Positions 7,414 through 15,296 are shown, numbered from the stretch's first letter. The stretch: 17,679 bases of DNA from Synergistaceae bacterium (GCA_031290815.1 JAISLO010000175.1:1-17679), one strand, 5' to 3'. Numbers and translations are program-made. Notes: a model not told the origin generated them from the sequence alone.

Positions 7414-8067
7414 TTATATCTCATTCAATGCAGACAGAGCATGATATTTTAGCACGGACGCCATCATTTTAGCTACTCCTGTCATCGCTGCCGCACGGTG
7501 GGAGATCCTTGACTTGATGTCTGGGCCGAGATCTCCAAATGTCGTATCATACCCGCTTGGGATGAACACAGGGTCATAGCCGAAACCGCTTTTTCCCCTC
7601 AACTCATCTGCGATATTCCCCCAACAACGTCCTTCAGACGCAAAGTAATCCCTCCCCTTCCCTGTCTCGGCGGGGAACGCTATCACAATGCTCGCCGCAA
7701 AACACGCCCTCCTGTCCGTCACTCCATCCAGCTCGGCAAGAAGCCAATTTATCCTGTCCTCGTCGCCTCCCGAGGCAATCCGCGCCGACCTGATTCCGGG
7801 AGCCCAGCTCAGGTGGCGAACCTCGAGCCCGCTGTCGTCGGCAATTGCTGGAATACCTGCGGCACGAGCCCATGCGCGGGCTTTTATCAGGGCGTTCTCC
7901 TCATACGTCCGGCCTGATTCCTGTACATCCTCCAGGCCAGGGCAGTTTGAAAGCTCGTCCGGCAATACCAATGCGACGTCACCGCCGCAGAGCTCCTCCA
8001 ACGAGGCGAAAAAGGCCCTGAACTCCCCGTGCTTATGTCTATTTGTGCTTGCAAGGACTATTCTCGT
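7414..8067 (-). CDS. rdgB: dITP/XTP pyrophosphatase (RdgB/HAM1 family), non-canonical start
   Basis: RdgB hydrolyses dITP, ITP and XTP to monophosphates, keeping deaminated purines out of DNA and RNA. Motifs are the N-terminal RIVLASTNRHKHGEF (substrate-binding T/SxNxxK), DDSGLEV with SARIA following, GFGYDPVFIP, and SHRAAA near the C-terminus. The N-terminal motif lies upstream of the first standard start in frame (a TTG at 8001), and no ATG, GTG or TTG exists between that motif and the preceding stop. The best start is ACG at 8067-8065, with GGAGG (8080-8076) at ideal 8-nt spacing, giving 217 aa and an N-terminus MRIVLAS typical of the family. ATT at 8073-8071 is the alternative but lies 2 nt from the SD. 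In Bacillus subtilis gerM, rph and rdgB are adjacent; here rph is missing from between them. Confidence 0.9.
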   Translation of the reverse strand, partial: TRIVLASTNRHKHGEFRAFFASLEELCGGDVALVLPDELSNCPGLEDVQESGRTYEENALIKARAWARAAGIPAIADDSGLEVRHLSWAPGIRSARIASGGDEDRINWLLAELDGVTDRRACFAASIVIAFPAETGKGRDYFASEGRCWGNIADELRGKSGFGYDPVFIPSGYDTTFGDLGPDIKSRISHRAAAMTGVAKMMASVLKYHALSALNEI

Positions 8068-8127
8068 CTCAATATCCTCCGCCGTCTCTTCGGTTTAGCA
8101 ATTCAAAACTTATTTCCTCCTGGACGT

Positions 8128-8883
8128 TCAACTAGACCTGCCAGACCTGCCGCCCAGGCCCCATGGCATCGTCAGGTCGATCGGCGTCTTGTCCAGCACT
8201 TCCTTCCCTTCGACGTAAAACTTTATCTTTGACACCGGAGTGAAGTTGTCGGCCATGGTCTTGACCAGGCCCGTCAGAAGCACCCTCGATTTTTCCGCTC
8301 CAAGTGTCTTGAGCGATTCGAGGAAACTCCTGTTCATGTTCAGGTAGAGCCATTCGCCGCTCAAAAAGATATTCAGGTTTGAAGCGGCCGGGTCCAGCAT
8401 CTTGCCCTCTTTCACCGCGTCCATATAGGAGGAGAGCGCCTGTTTTACCGCATCTTCCCTGAGACTTCCGACGCACTGTATTGGCCTCGTCACGAACCTG
8501 TCTCCCTCCGGCACCGATATCATTACCGTCACGTAGCCGCTATCCTTTGTGTCGTCGGACCTGGCGTGACTGATGACGGTCGCGGCCTCCTCCGGGGTTG
8601 TGGCAAGGTTTTGCGGGGTTTTTCGCCCTTCCCTGTCATCCAGCCATTTGAAGGCGAACGACGTCAAGCCATAACCGGCGGCGAAGAAGATCACTATGAG
8701 CGAAGACCAAGCCAGAAGCCTGAATAAAAGAGGCGCTTTTCTCCTCTTTTCATAATCATAATCATCGTATTCGTCCTCTTCAACATCATCCCATTCCTCG
8801 TGTTCGCGCATCGCGCGTTTTTCCCTCGGAAGAGGCTCGTCTTCGTTGCTCTTCCACTTTCTCGTCATGTCGGAGCGCCTCAT
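8128..8883 (-). CDS. Membrane-anchored GerMN domain protein
   Basis: The 251-aa protein has a very acidic N-terminal cytoplasmic tail (about 22-45, rich in Asp/Glu/Tyr), then basic residues and one transmembrane helix (about 52-75). The rest is extracytoplasmic, with a GerMN domain (about 110-235) recognisable by VTVMISVPEG, SLREDAVKQALSSY, SGEWLYLNMNRSF and VLLTGLVKTM. GerMN domains occur in the spore germination protein GerM and in envelope proteins of non-spore-formers, often encoded near peptidoglycan hydrolases. The ATG overlaps the upstream amidase stop by 4 bp (ATGA), so the two are probably translated together and may work together at the cell wall. The C-terminus ends in a Gly/Ser/Arg-rich tail. 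A role in wall remodelling is inference. Confidence 0.85.
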   Translation of the reverse strand: MRRSDMTRKWKSNEDEPLPREKRAMREHEEWDDVEEDEYDDYDYEKRRKAPLLFRLLAWSSLIVIFFAAGYGLTSFAFKWLDDREGRKTPQNLATTPEEAATVISHARSDDTKDSGYVTVMISVPEGDRFVTRPIQCVGSLREDAVKQALSSYMDAVKEGKMLDPAASNLNIFLSGEWLYLNMNRSFLESLKTLGAEKSRVLLTGLVKTMADNFTPVSKIKFYVEGKEVLDKTPIDLTMPWGLGGRSGRSS

Positions 8884-10520
8884 CTGCTCCCCCCCTCTCC
8901 AGATCCGCTCTTTAGGTAGTTTGCTATTCCTATCGCGAGTGAATTCATCATTTTCTTTCTGTATGCCTGAGAGTTCAGCTGTTTTGCGTCCCCTGCCTCG
9001 GTGATGTAGCCCATTTCAATCAACAGAGACGGCATTCCAGCCCCTCTCAGGACGAAGAACGGCGCCTGCAATACCTTGCGTATCGAAAAGCCGTCCTTCC
9101 GCATCCTCTCATACAAATACTCAGCCAGCGTCGTGCTTTGAATGATCTTGTCATTCTGCTGCATCTCCCCGAGGATCTGGAGGAGAAGCCGAGTCCTCCT
9201 GTCGGCCGCTTCGTTGATCTCGGCCGCGCTCTGCGCGTCTCCGCTCAACTCTCTGTTCTCTATGATGGCCAGGTTCAGCGCGTCTTTGTCGGTGGTCTCA
9301 GCCATCAAGTACAACTCGGTTCCGGATGCGTGCTTTCCCTTGGGCAACGCGTTGCAGTGCAGGCTGATGAATATGTCGGCGTTGTTGTTGTTTGCGAACG
9401 CGGTGCGCTCAGCCAGCTTTAAATACCTGTCGTCCGTCCTCGTCATCTTGACGTCGAACCCCATTTTTTTGAGGATCTCGGAGAGCTCGAGCGCCGCCTT
9501 TAAATTTATATCTTTCTCCCGCAGTTTGTTTCCAACCGCCCCGGGGTCGTTGCCGCCGTGTCCGGCGTCCACCACGACCAGCAATTTCTTTGACGGAGAC
9601 GAGCCGCCGCCACCTGGCTGAGCCGGTCTTGTCTGAATCACTCCGGGGACCTGCTCTGGCGGCGCTGCTTCGCTTGGAGGCGTGACATCGGTTGCCGGCG
9701 CAGTCTCTCCCTTAAAGTAAAAATCAACCACGTACCTCGGCGGCTCGGTCAGCCAAAAGCCCTTGACCTTCCCGGCGTCGTGCCTGAAAATCATCACGGC
9801 ATCGCCCCCGGATTGGCTGGAAGTGACCCTGAGCGGCAGCCAAGGGCTGTTCTCCGATATGGAGCGCGTGACTGTTTTTTTAAAGGTGACCTTCACCCCG
9901 TCCGGATATTCATCGAGAGATGCATCGACATGCCCTGAAACATCTATCACGGCCCTGTATGCGTTGGCCTGCTCTCCCCAGCGCACCCTCAATATCGAAG
10001 CCGAGTCCCCGGAGTGATCCTGCGGTGAACTCGCGGCTGGCGGAGGCGCGCTCAACCGTGGAGCGGCCTCGATGTCCTTAGGCAAAGGAACATTCGTGTC
10101 CTTGCCTGACGACCATTTTATGTCATACGGCCTCCCAACGCTCTTTAAGAACTGGCTTATCACCATCAGCGACGATTCGGCCTCTCCCCACCAGTGGCCG
10201 GCCTGGGAGAAGACAACGCCCTGCATGGAGTAGACCGTACCGCTGAGCCTTGCTATATTGGAGCCGTTCCAAAACTCCACCTTTTTCCCGGAATACGTGA
10301 CCACGAATCCGCCCTCGGCGGCGCTGGGGGCAAATCCAAGGCCTGCGAGCATTTCATCCAGAGCGGCATAGTTCATCCCATCCCGCCCCATCATGGAGAC
10401 CCTGCCCTTTCGGACCTCGCCCTGGATCAGGTACACATCAAGCGCAAGCGATTCCTGCGCCATCATGAAGAACGCGGTGAAAACGAGAACCGCGCTTACC
10501 AGGCTTTTGCTAAAACGCAC
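8880..10520 (-). CDS. Secreted N-acetylmuramoyl-L-alanine amidase (Amidase_3, AmiC-like)
   Basis: This zinc amidase cuts the bond between N-acetylmuramic acid and L-alanine in peptidoglycan outside the cytoplasm. The N-terminal signal peptide (about 1-26) ends near SLA. A beta-rich region (about 27-130) resembles copper amine oxidase N-terminal-like repeats, followed by an AMIN-like segment (about 170-270, with AYRAVIDVSG and PPRYVVDFYF) and a Pro-rich linker. The catalytic domain is about 310-535, with zinc ligands His321 (VDAGHGGNDPGA), Glu335 (REKDIN), His388 (FISLHCNA) and the catalytic Glu502 (LLIEMGYI). The GTG at 10520 is preferred because it gives a clean signal peptide; a GTG at 10541 would add seven residues. 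Its start overlaps the tldE-like gene and its stop overlaps the GerMN gene, consistent with a tight operon. Confidence 0.93.
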   Translation of the reverse strand: MRFSKSLVSAVLVFTAFFMMAQESLALDVYLIQGEVRKGRVSMMGRDGMNYAALDEMLAGLGFAPSAAEGGFVVTYSGKKVEFWNGSNIARLSGTVYSMQGVVFSQAGHWWGEAESSLMVISQFLKSVGRPYDIKWSSGKDTNVPLPKDIEAAPRLSAPPPAASSPQDHSGDSASILRVRWGEQANAYRAVIDVSGHVDASLDEYPDGVKVTFKKTVTRSISENSPWLPLRVTSSQSGGDAVMIFRHDAGKVKGFWLTEPPRYVVDFYFKGETAPATDVTPPSEAAPPEQVPGVIQTRPAQPGGGGSSPSKKLLVVVDAGHGGNDPGAVGNKLREKDINLKAALELSEILKKMGFDVKMTRTDDRYLKLAERTAFANNNNADIFISLHCNALPKGKHASGTELYLMAETTDKDALNLAIIENRELSGDAQSAAEINEAADRRTRLLLQILGEMQQNDKIIQSTTLAEYLYERMRKDGFSIRKVLQAPFFVLRGAGMPSLLIEMGYITEAGDAKQLNSQAYRKKMMNSLAIGIANYLKSGSGEGGSR

Positions 10521-11892
10521 TGCCGCCGGCAACTGACACACCTTCCACTACGATAGTCGGGGCGCCTATGGATCTGAAGAACGTAACATCGCTGCCCACT
10601 GCCGTGACCTTCATTAGAAGATCGAGAAGATTGCCAGCGATTGTCACGCCAGCCACAGGTTCGCCCGGGACTCCACCGGAAATGCGCACCCCCTTAGCGC
10701 CAAGCGAAAAATCGCCGCTGATGGGATCGAGGGTATGAAGGCCCATAAGTTCAGAGACAAGAAATCCATTCGAGATTCCGCGGATCATCGACTCGCGCGA
10801 TTCCTGGCCCGGCAGCAGCAGCAAATTCGACGTGCCGACGTCAGGAAGGCTGCCGATGCTCCTCGATGCGTTCCCGGTGGAGTTCACTCCATCCTTCGAC
10901 GCGTACTGCAAATTGTATAGGTAATTCACTGCGGTCCCAGCCTCGATCAGGACGGTCTTTCCCGTTGGAACTCCCTCGCCGTCGAATGGCGAGGATCCCA
11001 TCCCGCGGGACATCCGGCCGTCATCCACCAACGATACCGCTCCGGATGCCACCGACTTGCCCAGTTTACCCTTCATCAGGGAACGCCCCTTGTGGATATC
11101 GGAGGAGCAGAAGAGCTCGCCGACCTCTCCGACTATCATGGCGGCGATCTCGGGCTCGAACGCCACCGTATACTTTCCGGTCGCCAGAGGCTTTCCGCCC
11201 ATCAGCGTCCTCGTTTTATTCACAGAGGTCCTGGCGTGGTACAAACCGTCGAGGTCCGAGAGATACCTCGCCGAATTGCCGGAGCTGCCCATCTCGAACG
11301 AGTCGCCGCTGTTCATAACGACCGCGACTCCGCATGAAGCCGATGTCTCCGCGCGCCATCCCGATATGCCAGACGTCGAGGCGTAAAAGGACTTGGCATA
11401 CCCGTCCCCCCAGGAAGCGGCCCTGACCGACACGACCCTCTCATCCAGCCCCTTCGCCTCAGCAGTCATCGCGAGGCACTCTCTCATTCGCCAGTCGGTC
11501 CCGATCCCGCTCATGATCTCGGCGTCGCTGATTTCGAGCCGAGCCGCGTCGTCATCCAACGATCCGGAGTATAGAAATATCCCCTCCTCCGGCTCGGAGT
11601 TCATGCAATTCGCATGGCTCCATTCGATCACGTCCACAAGGGCTGTGCGGGATAAATTGTTGCCAAACGCCACTCCCTGCCGGCCGTCTTTCCCAAGGCA
11701 GCGGAGTCCGATCCCGCCGGAAACGCCGGACGCGTTCTCCTCCGGCTCTCCATCCCTCAGACTGAGGGTGTGCGATCTGCTGAAGTAATAGAGCACATCG
11801 GCCCCCGTGACGCCATTCATGGACATCGCCCTGTCCAGCATCCAAGCGCCGACGGATTCTATTTCCCTCCTCGGCGCGTCTCCAACGCTCAC
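10510..11892 (-). CDS. TldE/PmbA-like modulator of DNA gyrase family protein
   Basis: The TldD/TldE (PmbA) family forms a heterodimeric cytoplasmic metalloprotease acting on peptides such as microcin precursors and the CcdA antitoxin in Escherichia coli. The catalytic HExxxH is in TldD. This 460-aa protein has no HExxxH, so it resembles the non-catalytic TldE/PmbA partner. The C-terminal pattern AVNYLYNLQYASKDG and STGNASR matches PmbA-type proteins, and the Gly-rich end is typical. No tldD is visible nearby. The GTG at 11892 overlaps the threonine aldolase stop (GTGA), with GAGG about 10 nt upstream; the longer open frame to 12018 runs inside the aldolase gene and is rejected. The N-terminal part is more divergent. 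Confidence 0.85.
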   Translation of the reverse strand: MSVGDAPRREIESVGAWMLDRAMSMNGVTGADVLYYFSRSHTLSLRDGEPEENASGVSGGIGLRCLGKDGRQGVAFGNNLSRTALVDVIEWSHANCMNSEPEEGIFLYSGSLDDDAARLEISDAEIMSGIGTDWRMRECLAMTAEAKGLDERVVSVRAASWGDGYAKSFYASTSGISGWRAETSASCGVAVVMNSGDSFEMGSSGNSARYLSDLDGLYHARTSVNKTRTLMGGKPLATGKYTVAFEPEIAAMIVGEVGELFCSSDIHKGRSLMKGKLGKSVASGAVSLVDDGRMSRGMGSSPFDGEGVPTGKTVLIEAGTAVNYLYNLQYASKDGVNSTGNASRSIGSLPDVGTSNLLLLPGQESRESMIRGISNGFLVSELMGLHTLDPISGDFSLGAKGVRISGGVPGEPVAGVTIAGNLLDLLMKVTAVGSDVTFFRSIGAPTIVVEGVSVAGGSAF

Positions 11893-12932
11893 TGAGCGCT
11901 TACCTCTTTTATGATATCGACCGCCCGCCTGACCGACGGCTCGTCGATCCCGAAATGCGTCACCATGCGGATCCTGCCCTTTCCTGACGCGAGGAGCCGG
12001 ACTCCTCTCTTGGCGCATGTCCGCTCGAAGAGCGCCTCGTCGCGGATCGCGGGCGGAGTGCGGAAATAGACCATATTCGTCCTGCGGGGGACGGGCTCCA
12101 CGTCAATGCCAATGCCCAGCAGGAGATCCGCCAGAAGAGCCGCGTTGGAATGATCCTCGGACAATCTCTTCCTCATGTCGCGCAGCGCTATGAGTCCTGC
12201 GGCAGCGGCTATTCCAGACTGCCTTTGACCGCCCCCGAGCGCCTTTCTGTACTTTCTGGCGCGCCCTATAAATTCGGCGCTTCCGCACAGGACTGAGCCC
12301 ATAGGAGCGCAGAGCCCCTTGGAAAGGCATATCTGAATCGAATCCACCGCCAGTGAATATTCCTTGACATCGTTCTTGAAAAATGCGACGGCGTCGAAGA
12401 TCCGCGCCCCATCCAAATGTATCTTCAGGCCCAATGAGCGAGCCTCCCCAGCCACCAGTGAAAACGTCTCGGAATCGGCAGGAATCCCCCCCGATCTGTT
12501 GTGGGTGTTCTCCAGAGTAAGCAGGGTTGTTGGCGCATGATGCACGTTTCCACTCGACTGGAACGACGATCTTATGGATTCGACGGTTGGGATTCCGGTC
12601 TCGTCGTCGAGAGGATATGGCATGACTCCGGCAAATCCCGCGGCGCCGCCGCACTCGTTGATCCATGTATGAGACTTTGCCCCCATCATGATGCCGTCGC
12701 CCCTCTGAGTGTGAGCGAGGATTGCGGTCAGGTTTCCCATGGTGCCGGAACAGACATACAGCGCTGACTCCATCCCGACCAGGCCCGCCGCGTAATCCTG
12801 CAATTCGTTCACGGTTGGATCGTCGCCCAAGACGTCGTCGCCAACATCGGCGGACGCCATCGCCCTGCGCATCTCGTCCGTGGGCTTGGTTACGGTATCG
12901 CTTCTGAAATCGAGATTATCCTTCAAAGACAT
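11889..12932 (-). CDS. ltaE: Low-specificity L-threonine aldolase
   Basis: This PLP enzyme cleaves L-threonine or L-allo-threonine to glycine and acetaldehyde. The 347-aa protein starts with the family hallmark LDFRSDTVTKPT (about 7-18). It carries GDDVLGDDPTV near residue 32, the cofactor segment SGTMGNL, an IHLDGARIFDA box, and the Schiff-base Lys205 in LSKGLCAPMGS. Length and motifs are complete. The ATG has G-rich sequence unusually close upstream (GGGGG only 2-3 nt away); a TTG two codons later would have better spacing. It is 72 bp after the PHP gene and overlaps the tldE-like gene by 4 bp. Confidence 0.95.
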   Translation of the reverse strand: MSLKDNLDFRSDTVTKPTDEMRRAMASADVGDDVLGDDPTVNELQDYAAGLVGMESALYVCSGTMGNLTAILAHTQRGDGIMMGAKSHTWINECGGAAGFAGVMPYPLDDETGIPTVESIRSSFQSSGNVHHAPTTLLTLENTHNRSGGIPADSETFSLVAGEARSLGLKIHLDGARIFDAVAFFKNDVKEYSLAVDSIQICLSKGLCAPMGSVLCGSAEFIGRARKYRKALGGGQRQSGIAAAAGLIALRDMRKRLSEDHSNAALLADLLLGIGIDVEPVPRRTNMVYFRTPPAIRDEALFERTCAKRGVRLLASGKGRIRMVTHFGIDEPSVRRAVDIIKEVSAQ

Positions 12933-13004
12933 TTCCCCCGTTTCTCACTGTCTCTCCCATAAAACCATCAAGCCGGCCGGACATCGATCACCGCATGAAA
13001 AATA

Positions 13005-13829
13005 TCACATTGTGACCCCCAGGCGAGCCCACGGGATAAAGTCCTCCGAAACTTGGACTCCCAGCGTGACGCCGGGCCTGTTCTTTCCGTGAAAGTCAGA
13101 GCCGGCGGTGGTGAAAAGACCGTGCCGGTCAGCAGCCGCTATAAATCCGTACGTTTGCTCCGCGGAACAGTGCGATGATATGCACTCGAGCCCCCAGAGA
13201 CCGCTGTCCTTCAAATCGGCTATGAGGTCGTCCAGGGCCTCTCCCTCCAATCCGGTCAATGACGGATGGGCCAGCACGGGCAGACCGCCCGATTCCCTTA
13301 CGATCCTCACGCACTCGTCCGGAGACAGACCGTCCCTTCTGACGTATGCCGCGCCGCCGCGCGCAAGATATCTGTCGAACGCGGCCTTGGTATTCGGTAC
13401 ATGGCCGTTTTTTACGAGCCAAGACGCAAAATGCGGGCGGCTGACAACACGCCCCCTGGCCTCGCTCTCTATGACTTCGATCGTTATGTCGATCCCGAGT
13501 TCCCGCAATTTTTTGCAGATCTCCCTGTTCCTGGCGTTTCTCCGATCGATCACCCATGAGAGCGCTTCCTCGATGACCTCCTCGCGATCCAGCCTGTAAC
13601 CGAGTATATGGATGGTTCGAGGATCGCACGCCGACAACTCCACTCCCCTGACCGGCCGGATTTGAAGCCTTGCGCATTCCCTTGCGAATTCGCGAAGTCC
13701 TTCGATTGTGTCGTGATCAGTCAGAGCAAGCACCGCAATGCCCTTCGAACGAGCTTCGCGAACTATCTCGGCAGGAGTGCACGTGCCGTCCGAAAACACG
13801 CTGTGCACATGTAAATCTATTCGGATCAT
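13005..13829 (-). CDS. PHP-domain phosphoesterase (RNase AM/YciV-like 3',5'-nucleoside bisphosphatase)
   Basis: The 274-aa protein is a PHP-family metal-dependent phosphoesterase. Metal-site motifs are visible in order: DLHVHSVFSDG (about 5-15), LTDHDT (about 36-41), GVELS, SRPHFA, VLAHPS and GSDFHG. Escherichia coli YciV/TrpH (RNase AM, Rnm) has this layout and acts on 3',5'-nucleoside bisphosphates and the 5' ends of RNA; the central insertion (about 75-170) is typical of that group. The ATG at 13829 has only a weak purine-rich SD and lies 17 bp after the cheW stop, so the two are probably co-transcribed. The exact substrate is not decidable from sequence. Confidence 0.9.
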   Translation of the reverse strand: MIRIDLHVHSVFSDGTCTPAEIVREARSKGIAVLALTDHDTIEGLREFARECARLQIRPVRGVELSACDPRTIHILGYRLDREEVIEEALSWVIDRRNARNREICKKLRELGIDITIEVIESEARGRVVSRPHFASWLVKNGHVPNTKAAFDRYLARGGAAYVRRDGLSPDECVRIVRESGGLPVLAHPSLTGLEGEALDDLIADLKDSGLWGLECISSHCSAEQTYGFIAAADRHGLFTTAGSDFHGKNRPGVTLGVQVSEDFIPWARLGVTM

Positions 13830-13846
13830 CCGGCTTTGCTCTTTCC

Positions 13847-14356
13847 CTAGTTTTCCTCCTCCAGAAGCTCGTTTATCTCGAACAGTGTCGCAAGATCCAG
13901 GAGGACTATCAATCTGCCGTCGTCCATTTTCGCCACGCCGAGTATGTAATCAGCTCCGATGGAGCCTGAACCTGTGGTGTTGGCCGCCTCGATGAGCGAA
14001 TCCGGCACAGCCTTCACCTCGCGGACCGCGTCGACGAGAACGCCGAATTGAACACCCTCGAACTCGGCGACAACGATGCGGGACTCGTTCGTGCTCTCGG
14101 TCTGCGCGCCACCCATCTTGGAAACGCAATCCAAGACTGGGATGACAGTACCCCTCAGGTTTATGACGCCCCTCACGTAGTGAGGAGCATTCGGAACCCT
14201 GGTGATCCTCGGCGGTACGTGTACTATCTCGCGAACAAGGCTTACGTCAAGACCGCAATGCTCCCCCATAAGATCGAAGACGAGAAGCGTTCTCTCCTTC
14301 TCGATTACGGCGTTGTCCGCTCTATTGTCACTGCCCTGAGTTTTCGTTCCAGCCAT
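13847..14356 (-). CDS. cheW: CheW-like chemotaxis coupling protein
   Basis: CheW couples methyl-accepting receptors to the CheA kinase at the inner face of the membrane. The 169-aa protein has a hydrophilic N-terminal tail (1-22) and one CheW domain (about 23-160) with LVFDLMGEHCGLDV, the VRGVINLRGTVIPVLD core, FGVLVDAVREV, and a C-terminal RLIVLLDLATLFE. No cheA, mcp or other chemotaxis gene is in the window. The ATG at 14356 is set by GGAGGT with 8-nt spacing; two codons further up there is another ATG too close to the SD. The open frame extends to 14491, but that part lies at and upstream of the predicted promoter and is not used. The gene may start the long minus-strand operon. Confidence 0.92.
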   Translation of the reverse strand: MAGTKTQGSDNRADNAVIEKERTLLVFDLMGEHCGLDVSLVREIVHVPPRITRVPNAPHYVRGVINLRGTVIPVLDCVSKMGGAQTESTNESRIVVAEFEGVQFGVLVDAVREVKAVPDSLIEAANTTGSGSIGADYILGVAKMDDGRLIVLLDLATLFEINELLEEEN

Positions 14357-14411
14357 GCACATCAACCTCCAACCGTGTTTGTCTTCTGGCTTGGCATTCT
14401 GCCCGCACAGT

Positions 14412-14440
14412 ATTATTGCACATAAATTGATCGCGCACAA
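14412..14440 (-). promoter_or_regulatory. Extended -10 promoter upstream of cheW
   Basis: Read on the minus strand, TTGTGC (14440-14435), a 17-bp spacer, and AATAAT (14417-14412) preceded by TGC form a plausible extended -10 promoter. It predicts a start near 14405, about 50 nt before the cheW ATG. The -35 is poor, so the call rests mainly on the -10 element and position. Confidence 0.45.
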
Positions 14441-14493
14441 ACTGAGATACTCGATATTGTCGCAAATATGTGTTTTTAACGTCAGAGACATAT

Positions 14494-14538
14494 AGCGAGG
14501 GAGAACGCGTCAGTCCATCCGACGCGTTCTCCCTCGCT
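14494..14538. terminator. Perfect 18-bp stem hairpin between the CitB-like gene and cheW
   Basis: AGCGAGGGAGAACGCGTC (14494-14511) and its exact reverse complement (14521-14538) flank a 9-nt loop. The hairpin begins about 23 bp past the stop of the upstream minus-strand regulator, the position of a terminator. There is almost no U-tract in either orientation (only TTTGG on the + strand, ATATG on the - strand), so it may act as an RNA-stabilising or processing hairpin, or as a factor-assisted terminator. Confidence 0.65.
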
Positions 14539-14561
14539 TTGGTTGCATTCCCCGTTGTTTA

Positions 14562-15227
14562 TCAGGACAGAAAGTACTGCTTTATTGGGCGGCCTTTTGC
14601 CTGATACTTGTTTCTGACATGCAGTTTTCCAGTATTCACGAGCGCCTCGCAATACTTCCTGATAGTGATCCTCGAAACGTTCAGGACGCCGGCGATCTCT
14701 CCGGCCGACTGAGGCTGTTCTTTCTCCTCTATGAACTGAAGAACCCTCTCCAGCATCTCACTGTTTCTGATCGTGCCGGAAATAATTTGCTGATGCCTCT
14801 CCCGAGGGAAGAAGATCGCATCGAGCCGATCCTGCTGCACAGGGCACTCGATCGCCTCGCCGTAAATATGACGATAGCGGAACATCTCAAGAGAAAAGCG
14901 AAGGCGTTCCGGCGCGGCCGGCCTCAGAATCATGTCCCACACGCCGAACGATATCGCTTCCTGCACGAGCTCCTTTGGAGGACTCTGGACAAGGAGGAGC
15001 AGCTTTGCCTTATACGGAGCCTCCTCAAACTTCTGCCACCTGTCGATGTTGTCCTGGCCCCCCAATATGACCAGATCGACAGGCACAACCTTCATCCGTT
15101 CAATCGCTCTATCCACTTGATCCACCTTATCAACAACCAGGTAATTGTCGAAATATCTGACCACCTGTCCAATTGAAAAGAGCACCAAAGGATCCGATTC
15201 CACGATCAGCAGATGAATATGTTTCAA
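14562..15227 (-). CDS. CitB/DcuR-like response regulator with degenerate receiver domain
   Basis: The 221-aa protein has an N-terminal receiver-like domain (about 3-120), a linker, and a C-terminal winged-helix DNA-binding domain (about 150-221). SAGEIAGVLNVSRITIRKYC and GRPIKQYF match the C-terminus of CitB/DcuR/MalR regulators, which normally respond to di- and tricarboxylates through a sensor kinase. The receiver keeps the acidic pair region (IVESDP, Glu10/Asp12), but the expected phospho-acceptor in DLVLLD is Gly56 (DLVILGG). The switch Thr/Ser segment reads LLLLVQS and the conserved Lys is Arg (ILRPAAP). Phosphorylation at the usual site is therefore impossible. No kinase gene is adjacent. 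The TTG start has GAGGGGA 7 nt upstream and encodes the expected beta-1 strand (HIHLLIVES). Confidence 0.88.
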   Translation of the reverse strand: MKHIHLLIVESDPLVLFSIGQVVRYFDNYLVVDKVDQVDRAIERMKVVPVDLVILGGQDNIDRWQKFEEAPYKAKLLLLVQSPPKELVQEAISFGVWDMILRPAAPERLRFSLEMFRYRHIYGEAIECPVQQDRLDAIFFPRERHQQIISGTIRNSEMLERVLQFIEEKEQPQSAGEIAGVLNVSRITIRKYCEALVNTGKLHVRNKYQAKGRPIKQYFLS

Positions 15228-15267
15228 CTTCTCATCCCCTCTACAGAAAATTTCACCCCGTGTTATA

Positions 15268-15296
15268 ATAATAGCACGTTTTTTACAGAAATGGAA
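15268..15296 (-). promoter_or_regulatory. Candidate promoter of the CitB-like regulator
   Basis: On the minus strand a TATTAT -10 (15273-15268) is preceded by TGC (extended -10), with a weak TTCCAT -35 (15296-15291) at 17-bp spacing. It lies about 40 bp upstream of the TTG start. Confidence 0.4.

Noticed and set aside
14357..14491. N-terminal extension of CheW by 45 residues.
   Set aside because: An SD-supported ATG lies at 14356, the extension does not resemble CheW, and it overlaps the predicted promoter.
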